Position numbers and translations under genes: made by a program. From the NCBI GenBank assembly GCA_963811825.1, contig CAWESS010000037.1, positions 62,001-126,000 of the forward strand: 64,000 nt of DNA, read 5' to 3'. This document shows, piece by piece, positions 40,715-48,042 of the stretch. A model generated the notes under the pieces. It ran no database searches and was not told where the DNA came from. It saw nothing but the letters and a program-made list of their open reading frames with translations. Numbering within the stretch: the first letter of the stretch is position 1; every line of letters starts with the position of its first letter. The stretch is from Fodinibacter sp963811825. Lineage in GTDB: Bacteria; Actinomycetota; Actinomycetes; Actinomycetales; Dermatophilaceae.

Positions 40715-42640
40715 ATGTCCCACCCGGATACCGTCGTTCTCACCGCGGACAACGACCTGGGCACCGTCCGGACCATGCCCCAGTTCCGCAGCCACATTGC
40801 ACAGGGCCCGCTCACCGATGCGCAGCGCCGTCTCGTTCTGGATCAGGCCGAGATCCTGATTGGAGAGGTGTACGCCCACCTGCCCCTCAAGCGTGCGATG
40901 CACGCCGTCGACCCACTCCAGGCGATACGCCTCCTGCGGCACCGGCTGGCCGACCTCTCCGAGACGGAGTTCCACCGGCAGCTGCAGCGGATCTTCCTCG
41001 GCCTGCACGACCTCCACACCAACTACATCCTGCCCACGCGTTACGCCGGCTTCGCGTTCCTCGGCATCTTCCTCGAACGCTGCGTGGTTGATGGCCGCAC
41101 GGCCTACCTCGTGACCAAGACGTTCGAGCACATCACTGGTGACCCGCAGCTGAGGGCGGGAGTCGAAGTGACGCACTGGAACGGCACGCCCATCCAGCTG
41201 GCCGTCGAGGCCAACGCGGGACGTGAGGCGGGAAGCAACAGGGCGGCCCAACTCGCGCAGGGGCTGCAGAACATGACTCTGCGCTCGATCAACATGTCGC
41301 TGCCGCCGGATGAGGACTGGGTCGACATCACGTACAGGGTGGACGGGACGATTCACGAGACGCGAGCGCCATGGCGGGTCTTCGAGTCCGGCGCCGAGGT
41401 GACCACGCCCGGGACCCTGCCGTCACTGCCAACCGGCGTCACGGCCGCGGCGCACCACCTGGTCGGCATGGACCTGCGCACCGAGCTGACCCGGCGGGTG
41501 AAGCGCCAACTGTTCGCGCCGGCCTCCCTGAAGGCCGCAGCCGTCGCGGTCACCCCCCAGGCGCGAGGGAGCAAGGCCCGCGCCACCGCGCCGCTCGCGG
41601 CCGGGCCTGTCCCGAGCAGCCGTCCCGATGAGCTCAAGGCCCGGATCGTCGATACTCCGAGCGGCACCTTCGGCCACCTGCGAATCTTCACCTTCCACAT
41701 GCAGGACCAGGACATCGACGCCTTCCTCAACGAGGTCGCCCGGCTGCTCTCGGTCCTTCCCCCCGCGGGCCTGGTGGTCGACGTGCGCGGCAACGGCGGA
41801 GGTTACGTCATCGCGGCAGAGTTCCTGCTGCAGTTCCTCAGCCCTCGCCGGGTGACGCCGGAGCCCTTCCAGTTCGTGAGCACGCCCGGCACCACCGCAC
41901 TGGCCAGGACGGTCGCCGACTACCAGGACTGGAAGGCCTCACTGGAGGAAGCGGTGACCACCGGCTCGGCGTACTCCACGGCCCTTCCGCTGTACCCGGT
42001 GGAGGTCGTCAACAGCGTCGGCCAGCTCTACCAGGGACCGGTCGTCCTGGTGACCGATGCGCAGTGCTACAGCGCCTGCGACATCTTCGCCGCCGGCTTC
42101 CAGGACCACGAGATCGGGCCGGTGCTCGGCGTCGAGGCCAACACCGGCGCCGGTGGCGCGAACGTCGTCACGCACGAAGACCTGAGAACGGAATGGACCG
42201 GTGGCAAGCTGAAGCAGCTGCCCAAGGGGGTGCAGATGCGCGTCTCGCTGCGCCGCTGCCTGAGGGTCGGCACCCGGATGGGCCAGCCGGTCGAAGACCT
42301 GGGCGTGGTGCCCGACACACTCCACCAGCTCACCAAGCGCGACCTCCTCGAGGACAACGCGGACCTCATGGCCGCCGCCGGTCGACTGCTCGCCACGCAA
42401 CAACCGCGGCAGCTGCGCTTCACCTCCACCGCCGCCGGCGCGGCGAAACGCAAGCTCACCGTCACCACCGGGTCCATCGCCAGCATCGACGTCTACGTCA
42501 ACGGCAGGCCGGTCGCGACGACCTCCACGAGCGACGGCAACACCCAGATCACCATCCCCGCAGCCGCCGGGGACGCCCTCCGGATCGAAGGCTACGACGC
42601 CACCGGGACGCTCGTCGCGGCCAGCCAGCACACAGCGTGA
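40715..42640 (+). CDS. S41-like (C-terminal processing protease family) peptidase
   Basis: 641 residues. The N-terminal helical part includes IFLGLHDLHTNYILPTRYAG; a PDZ-like portion follows (LRAGVEVTHWNGTPI). The S41 catalytic domain has VVDVRGNGGGYV and VLVTDAQCYSACDIFAAGF, the last with the nucleophilic serine. A C-terminal beta domain closes (SIDVYVNGRPVATTST). No signal peptide, so likely cytoplasmic. ATG 40715 has CGAGGAG upstream. Convergent with the DUF4349 gene; the substrate is unknown. Confidence 0.8.
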   Translation: MSHPDTVVLTADNDLGTVRTMPQFRSHIAQGPLTDAQRRLVLDQAEILIGEVYAHLPLKRAMHAVDPLQAIRLLRHRLADLSETEFHRQLQRIFLGLHDLHTNYILPTRYAGFAFLGIFLERCVVDGRTAYLVTKTFEHITGDPQLRAGVEVTHWNGTPIQLAVEANAGREAGSNRAAQLAQGLQNMTLRSINMSLPPDEDWVDITYRVDGTIHETRAPWRVFESGAEVTTPGTLPSLPTGVTAAAHHLVGMDLRTELTRRVKRQLFAPASLKAAAVAVTPQARGSKARATAPLAAGPVPSSRPDELKARIVDTPSGTFGHLRIFTFHMQDQDIDAFLNEVARLLSVLPPAGLVVDVRGNGGGYVIAAEFLLQFLSPRRVTPEPFQFVSTPGTTALARTVADYQDWKASLEEAVTTGSAYSTALPLYPVEVVNSVGQLYQGPVVLVTDAQCYSACDIFAAGFQDHEIGPVLGVEANTGAGGANVVTHEDLRTEWTGGKLKQLPKGVQMRVSLRRCLRVGTRMGQPVEDLGVVPDTLHQLTKRDLLEDNADLMAAAGRLLATQQPRQLRFTSTAAGAAKRKLTVTTGSIASIDVYVNGRPVATTSTSDGNTQITIPAAAGDALRIEGYDATGTLVAASQHTA

Positions 42641-42775
42641 CCAACCCCCGTAGCCATCGTTCGAAACGGCACGTGCTGCCTGCGAATGGGCGCGACGCCC
42701 GAGCGGCCCCACAGTCGGTGGAGCGAGGGCGCCCACAGTTGGCGGAAAGGACGCTCGCTCCTGGGTCTGCTCGCG

Positions 42776-43828
42776 TCAGCTGGCAGCGGGGGGCGGAGTC
42801 GTCGTGGGCGGTGCAGCCGGCAGGCCGGCCGGAGCCAGCGCGACGGTCGAGGCCTGGCGACGGCGCAGCCAGAGCACGACGGGCGCGACCACGAGTGCTG
42901 CGACCACGGCGAACGGAAGCATCGCGCCGAGCACGGTGAGCAGCATCGTCACCGACGCCGTGAAGGCCCGCCATCCGGCCGCCAGCCCGGCGAGGAAACC
43001 GGTGTCGTCAACGGCATCCGCGAGCACCTGCTCGTCGGTGCTGAGGCGAACCTCGATCGGGGCGAGGGCCACGGCGTTCTCGAGACCGGTGAGCTGGGTC
43101 TGCAGGGCCTCGAGGTCGGCCTGGCGGCGCGAGAGCTCGGCCTCGAGGGCGACGATCTCCCCGAGCTTGGTCGCCTGGGTCATGAGCGCACGGACACGCT
43201 CGACGCTCGCCTCCATCGTCTTCAGGCGTGACTGCGTGTCGACGACCTGGGTGGTGACGTCCTCGGTCGAGGTGTTGCGCGAGTAGACCTCGCCGAGGGT
43301 GGACACCCGGTCGAGGGTGGCGTCGAGCTGATCGGTCGGGACCGAGATGGTGATGCTGCTGAAGCCGCCGGTGGCGGCGACGTCGGACTCACTCGCGATC
43401 GACTCGGCGAGGACGAGCCCCTGCGCGGCCGTGGCGATCGTGCGGACCTGCGCGGCCGCGGCGTCGACGTCCTTGACCGTCACGGAGATGTCCGCTCGAC
43501 GGCTGAGCTTGCGGTCAGCCGCCGATGCGGTGACGTTGGTGGGGTCGACGGTGGTGGCGCTGTCGGCATCCACCTGGTCAGGAGCGGCTGGAGCGGGGGC
43601 TCCGACCGTGGACCCGTCCTGGTACTCCTTGGCGGCCAGGTCTCCGCCCGACTGCTCGACGGCGGACCCGCCCGACTCGTCGGACGCGGCTGCCTCGGAG
43701 TCGCTGGAGCCAGCGCTGCACCCACCGAGGGCGAGGAGCCCCACACCGAGGGCGAGAGCGGCGGCCCGAAGGCGGCGTGTCGGCCGGCCGGGGAGGGTCG
43801 TGGGGACGGGGCGGGCTGGGGTTCGCAT
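42776..43828 (-). CDS. DUF4349 lipoprotein
   Basis: 350 residues. A lipobox LGGCS near residue 37 follows a hydrophobic signal (AAALALGVGLLALGG), so a lipid-anchored surface protein. Ser/Ala-rich spacer, then DUF4349 (DISVTVKDVDAAAAQVRTIA ... SSITISVPTDQLD), a coiled-coil region (about 220-275) and a C-terminal transmembrane helix with RRR positive end. Function unknown; some relatives are linked to envelope stress. Confidence 0.85.
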   Translation of the reverse strand: MRTPARPVPTTLPGRPTRRLRAAALALGVGLLALGGCSAGSSDSEAAASDESGGSAVEQSGGDLAAKEYQDGSTVGAPAPAAPDQVDADSATTVDPTNVTASAADRKLSRRADISVTVKDVDAAAAQVRTIATAAQGLVLAESIASESDVAATGGFSSITISVPTDQLDATLDRVSTLGEVYSRNTSTEDVTTQVVDTQSRLKTMEASVERVRALMTQATKLGEIVALEAELSRRQADLEALQTQLTGLENAVALAPIEVRLSTDEQVLADAVDDTGFLAGLAAGWRAFTASVTMLLTVLGAMLPFAVVAALVVAPVVLWLRRRQASTVALAPAGLPAAPPTTTPPPAAS

Positions 43829-43997
43829 GGTGACTCCTTCGTCGTGGCTGCTTGCCGTGGGGCGCCGGGACGGCGGGGAAAGTTCCCGCGCTCGGGTCTC
43901 GATCCGGTCACGGCCGGTGGTGCTCACAGCGACTCGGTCGGCGCGGGGGCCGAACCCTCGCTGCGGGGGCGTCCGGCCTGCGTGAGAGGCTGAGGAC

Positions 43998-45485
43998 ATG
44001 ACCACCGCGGCCGTCAGCACCCGGCCCCGCGTCGTCGTCGTGGGGGGTGGCATCGCCGGTCTGAGTGCTGCGCTCGACGTGCTCGCCGCGCTGCCGTCTG
44101 CGTCGGTCACCGTGCTCGAGGGCAGTGACCGGCTGGGCGGGAAGCTGCGGCTTGACACCGTCGCCGGCCACCTCGTCGACGTCGGGGCGGAGTCGATGCT
44201 GGCCCTGCGCCCCGAGGCCACCGACCTCGTCGCGCGCTTGGGTGCGGATGCCGAGCTGGTCACCCCCGCGACCACCGCGGCGTCGATCTGGAGCCGGGGC
44301 GAGCTGAGGCCCCTGCCGGCAGCCACCCTCATGGGGGTCCCCACCGACCCCGACTCCGCGCGCGGCGTGCTCACCGACGACGAGGTGGAGCGGCTGCGCG
44401 CCGAGCAGCCGTGGCCGGGCGGCGCGCTGGCGTCCGATGTCTCTGTCGGCGACTACGTCGGGGCTCGCCTCGGGCGGGCCGTCGTCGACCGTCTCGTGGA
44501 GCCACTGCTCGGCGGGGTGTATGCCGGGCACGCCTCCCGGCTGTCGCTGCAGGCCACGATGCCCGTGCTCTGGGAGCGGGCGACCCGCGGCGAGAGTCTG
44601 CTGGCGCCGCGCACGGGCGGGGTTCCCCGACCACCGTTCGCGGGTTTGCGCGGTGGGGTGGGGCGACTTCCCGCGCTCGTGGCCGACGAGCTGCGTTCTC
44701 GTGGTGCGGAGTTGCGCACGGGTGCGGTGGTGCGCGGTCTGGAGCGGACGGCATCCGGCTGGCGGTTGGTCGTCGGCTCCGCCGCCGCGCCCGAGGTGGT
44801 CGAGGCGGATGCCGTGCTCGTGTGCCTGCCTCCGGCACCGGCCGCTCGGCTGCTGGCCGCGCACGCACCGGTGGCGGCTCGCCTTCTCGGCGACGTCGAG
44901 ACCGCGTCGAGCGCCGTCGTCACCCTTGCGGTGGAGCGGGCCGGCCTCGGTGAGCTGCCGGGGTCCGGGTTCCTCGTGCCGCCGGTCGAGGGACGCACCA
45001 TCAAGGCGAGCACGTTCAGCTTCCGCAAGTGGGCCTGGACGGGGGAGGTGTCGGAGGAGGTCGTGCACCTGCGGGCCTCGCTCGGGCGGGCCCGCGAGGA
45101 GGCCGTGCTCCAGCGCGACGACGCCGACCTCGTCGCGGTCTCGGTCGCCGAGGTGGGTCAGGCGCTCGGGCGCCCGCTGCCGCGCGTCGTCGACGCCCAC
45201 GTGATGCGCTGGGGTGGCGGGCTGCCGCAGTACGCCGTCGGCCACGTGGATGCCGTGGCGTCGGTGCGTGCCGATGTCGCCCGCCTGCCCGGCCTCGAGG
45301 TGGCCGGGGCCGCGTACGACGGTGTCGGCATCCCGGCCGTCATCGCCTCGGCCGGTCGAGCCGCGACCGCCGTCGTCGCGCACCTGCGAACCCTTGATCC
45401 CACGGCAACCCCGGAACTCGCTGCAACCCCGGAACGCACCGCACCACCGCCCATCCCGTCCCGTCGAGGAGACCACCGCGCATGA
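43998..45485 (+). CDS. hemG: coproporphyrinogen/protoporphyrinogen oxidase (HemY/CgoX type)
   Basis: FAD-dependent six-electron oxidation of coproporphyrinogen III to coproporphyrin III in the coproporphyrin-dependent heme route of actinobacteria. 495 residues. FAD Rossmann loop VVVVGGGIAGLSAALDV (about 12-28), then LEGSDRLGGKL, and HVMRWGGGLPQYAVGH near the C-terminus. The stop overlaps the hemQ start (ATGA), fixing the pathway type through its partner. Confidence 0.93.
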   Translation: MTTAAVSTRPRVVVVGGGIAGLSAALDVLAALPSASVTVLEGSDRLGGKLRLDTVAGHLVDVGAESMLALRPEATDLVARLGADAELVTPATTAASIWSRGELRPLPAATLMGVPTDPDSARGVLTDDEVERLRAEQPWPGGALASDVSVGDYVGARLGRAVVDRLVEPLLGGVYAGHASRLSLQATMPVLWERATRGESLLAPRTGGVPRPPFAGLRGGVGRLPALVADELRSRGAELRTGAVVRGLERTASGWRLVVGSAAAPEVVEADAVLVCLPPAPAARLLAAHAPVAARLLGDVETASSAVVTLAVERAGLGELPGSGFLVPPVEGRTIKASTFSFRKWAWTGEVSEEVVHLRASLGRAREEAVLQRDDADLVAVSVAEVGQALGRPLPRVVDAHVMRWGGGLPQYAVGHVDAVASVRADVARLPGLEVAGAAYDGVGIPAVIASAGRAATAVVAHLRTLDPTATPELAATPERTAPPPIPSRRGDHRA

Positions 45486-46225
45486 CCGAGTCAGCCAACC
45501 CCGCCCCCGCCACGCCCGACCACCCCGGCAACCCGGTCGCTTCGCGGATCCGCGAGATCAACGAGTCGATCCGCTACGCGATGTGGTCGGTGTTCGCCGT
45601 GGCCGAGCCGATCGGTGACGAGGACCGCGACGCCCTCGCGACCGAGGTCGAGGAGCTGTTCACCGACCTGGCCGAGCGCGACGTCGTCGTGCGTGGGACG
45701 TACGACGTCGCCGGGCTGCGCGCCGACGCCGACGTCATGGTGTGGTGGCACGCCGAGACGATCGAGGCGCTGCAGGAGGCGTACCACGCGTTCCTGCGCA
45801 CGGCCTACGGCCAGCACCTCGACCCGGTCTGGTCGGTGGCAGCGCTGCACCGCCCGGCCGAGTTCAACAAGAGCCACATCCCGGCGTTCATGGCCGACGA
45901 GGAGGCGCGCGCCTACGTGTGCGTCTACCCGTTCGTGCGGTCCTACGACTGGTACGTCATGGACGACGCGGAGCGCCGCGACATGCTGCGCGAGCACGGC
46001 CAGATGGCGCGCGACTACCCGGACGTGCGGGCCAACACCATCGCGTCGTTCGCCCTCGGCGACTACGAGTGGATCCTGGCGTTCGAGGCCGACGAGCTGC
46101 ACCGGATCGTCGACCTCATGCGCGAGCTGCGGGCGTCGCGGGCCCGGATGCACGTGCGCGAGGAGGTGCCGTTCTACACCGGCCCGCGGGTGGCCGTGCG
46201 CACCCTGGTGCACCGCCAGCGCTGA
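45482..46225 (+). CDS. hemQ: coproheme decarboxylase (chlorite-dismutase family)
   Basis: Last step of coproporphyrin-dependent heme synthesis: decarboxylates coproheme to heme b. 247 residues. Motifs YAMWSVFAV, DVMVWWHAET, NKSHIPAFM, VYPFVRSYDWYVM (contains the catalytic Tyr region), LGDYEWILAFEADEL. ATG overlaps the hemG stop. 19 bases after its stop a hairpin repeat begins. Confidence 0.95.
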   Translation: MTESANPAPATPDHPGNPVASRIREINESIRYAMWSVFAVAEPIGDEDRDALATEVEELFTDLAERDVVVRGTYDVAGLRADADVMVWWHAETIEALQEAYHAFLRTAYGQHLDPVWSVAALHRPAEFNKSHIPAFMADEEARAYVCVYPFVRSYDWYVMDDAERRDMLREHGQMARDYPDVRANTIASFALGDYEWILAFEADELHRIVDLMRELRASRARMHVREEVPFYTGPRVAVRTLVHRQR

Positions 46226-46240
46226 CGCTGGTCCCAACTT

Positions 46241-46307
46241 TTCCTCCCCATGAGGGAAGCTCGAGGTTCGCAAGGCTTGATATGCCCGGTGAACCTCGAG
46301 CTTCCCT
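46241..46307. repeat. left palindromic repeat flanking the DUF559 gene
   Basis: Contains CTCCCCATGAGGGAA (46244-46258) followed by CGAGGTTCGCAAGGCTTG. The arms 46254-46269 and 46291-46306 form a perfect 16-bp stem with a 21-base loop. About 50 of 67 bases match the right-hand repeat read on the other strand. Also likely terminates hemQ. Confidence 0.85.
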
Positions 46308-46331
46308 GGTGAAGTTCGGGAGGCCCCCGAG

Positions 46332-47264
46332 TCAGGCAGCCTGGGCCAGGGCGCGTCGGACCTTGGCGATGGCTGCGCCGGGCCGCTCCAGGTCGGCCCA
46401 GGTGATGCGCAGGACGATGTAGCCGAGTGCTCGAAGCCGGTCCTCGCGCCGTTTCTCGTCCCACAGCACGTTGGCATCGCCGTCGGCGTACTTCACCTTG
46501 CCGTCGAACTCGACGATGACCATCGTTCCCTCCACGAGGAAGTCCACCCGCCCGACCAGTCTCCCGTTGACCTCGCGAATCGGAACCTGCGGCGTCAGCT
46601 GGATGCCGTGAGCCATCAGTTCGATGCGGCACCGGGTCTCACCCACGGACTCCGAGCGCCCATCGACGAAGCCCAGCATGGCCCGCACCCGCGACGAGCC
46701 GGGCCACGACGACACCAGGCTCGCCGCGCCGGTGAGCTGGTCCAGCGTCACCTTGCCCACGTGGAGGGCGTGGTCAGCGCTCACGCTTCCAGCCACCGGT
46801 CCATGGTCGAGGGCGAGCTGCACCAGCGCCGTGGCCACGCCGTCGGCGGTCCCGAGGCGCGTCGTGACGGGCGCGGGTCTGAAGGGGTTCGTCGGTCGGG
46901 GTCGCACGCGAAAGGCCTTGACCCCGACCGCACGGTCAACCGGGCGGTGGAGGTCAGGGCGACGCAGGTCAACTCCCCACACGGGGAGGTCATGGGCCAG
47001 GGCCGCGCTCCCGCTGGTCAGCGAGGCGTCGTCATAGAGGAGGTGTGCGCCGGCACACAGATGCCGGTGCCACGCCTCCGGCTCCTGGTCGACATCCTCA
47101 GTGACGGCATACAACCCGCGTCCGGGGTGGAGCAGGTGCACCTCTCGCACGAGGCGTTCCAGCACCAGGGCGCTCACCCCGAGCGACCTGGCCTGCGCCG
47201 CTGTGAACATGCCGCGTTGCCCCGCGGCCAGGCCCCGCAGCGTGGGGTCCACGTTCGTCGTCAT
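46332..47264 (-). CDS. AbiEi-type wHTH + DUF559 (Vsr-like) nuclease-domain protein
   Basis: 310 residues. The N-terminal winged helix (RGMFTAAQARSLGVSALVLE, HPGRGLYAV) resembles AbiEi antitoxins. The C-terminal DUF559 domain (GRLVGRVDFLVEGTMVIVEF, DGKVKYADG, KRREDRLRALGYIVLRITW) keeps the Vsr/PD-(D/E)XK-type D-x-EFDGK pattern, so a nuclease is plausible. No cognate AbiEii toxin gene is adjacent. The gene sits alone between hemQ and msrB, bracketed by inverted hairpin repeats. ATG 47264 chosen; the ORF upstream runs through the repeat. Confidence 0.8.
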   Translation of the reverse strand: MTTNVDPTLRGLAAGQRGMFTAAQARSLGVSALVLERLVREVHLLHPGRGLYAVTEDVDQEPEAWHRHLCAGAHLLYDDASLTSGSAALAHDLPVWGVDLRRPDLHRPVDRAVGVKAFRVRPRPTNPFRPAPVTTRLGTADGVATALVQLALDHGPVAGSVSADHALHVGKVTLDQLTGAASLVSSWPGSSRVRAMLGFVDGRSESVGETRCRIELMAHGIQLTPQVPIREVNGRLVGRVDFLVEGTMVIVEFDGKVKYADGDANVLWDEKRREDRLRALGYIVLRITWADLERPGAAIAKVRRALAQAA

Positions 47265-47365
47265 GAGGCCACGGTGACCGACGGTGAGGCCGCCCTGCAC
47301 CTGAGGTGCGGCGCCTGTGGATGACGGGCGAACGGCATCCGGCCTGTGGACGACAGGCTGGGCAA

Positions 47366-47432
47366 GGGAAAGGCGAGGTTCGCAAGGCATGACAAGCCTT
47401 GCGAACCTCGCGATTCCCTCATGGGGAGGGAA
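47366..47432. repeat. right palindromic repeat flanking the DUF559 gene (inverted copy)
   Basis: Carries GCGAGGTTCGCAAGGC (47373-47388) and its perfect reverse complement 47396-47411 with a 7-base loop, then TTCCCTCATGGGGAG (47414-47428), the inverse of the left repeat's outer block. The same block lies outermost in both copies. Ends 20 bases before the msrB stop. Confidence 0.85.
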
Positions 47433-47451
47433 AGTCGAGGCCCGGGGTGCG

Positions 47452-47886
47452 TCAGGCGTCGTCGGCCGGGCGCAGGGTCAGGCTGATCGAGTTGATGCAG
47501 AAGCGCTGGTCGGTGGGGGTGTCGAAGCCCTCGCCCTCGAACACGTGCCCGAGGTGGCTGCCACACGTGGCGCACCGCACCTCGACGCGCGGGCGGCCGG
47601 GCAGCGAGCGGTCCTCGAGCAGCTCGACCGACTCGCCCGCCAGCGGCGAGAAGAACGACGGCCAGCCGCAGTGGCTGTCGAACTTGGTCTCCGAGGTGAA
47701 CAGCTCGGCGCCACACGCCCGGCACGCGTACGTGCCCACGGTCTTGGCGTCGGTGTACTCGCCCGCGTAGGGGCGCTCGGTGCCTGCCTGGCGGAGCACC
47801 TGGTACTCCTCGGGGGACAGGGTCGCCTTCCACTCCTCCTCGGTGCGGTCGACGGCGTAGGAACGGTCGGTCGGCTTCATCGTCAT
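47452..47886 (-). CDS. msrB: peptide-methionine (R)-S-oxide reductase
   Basis: Repairs methionine-R-sulfoxide. 144 residues. Zinc ligands CRACG and CATCG, substrate strand SHCGWPSFF, and the catalytic cysteine in RFCINSISL. Starts at ATG 47886 or two codons later. Divergent from the ligase gene. Confidence 0.95.
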   Translation of the reverse strand: MTMKPTDRSYAVDRTEEEWKATLSPEEYQVLRQAGTERPYAGEYTDAKTVGTYACRACGAELFTSETKFDSHCGWPSFFSPLAGESVELLEDRSLPGRPRVEVRCATCGSHLGHVFEGEGFDTPTDQRFCINSISLTLRPADDA

Positions 47887-48042
47887 GTCCAGACCAACAG
47901 CGTGACCGCGCAGATGGTTCCCACCGGGGACCGCCGAAACACCATCGAAAGAACCGGGCGGATGCCGTGAGCCCGGCCGCCGCGTGCCGCCGCCGCCCTC
48001 GAGTCGCTCACCCACGTCGGTGCCGCTCGTTAGGCTCGCGAC

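Noticed and set aside
46226..47451. Insertion sequence
   Set aside because: No transposase motif in the enclosed gene and no obvious target-site duplication outside the repeats; kept as a cassette hypothesis instead.
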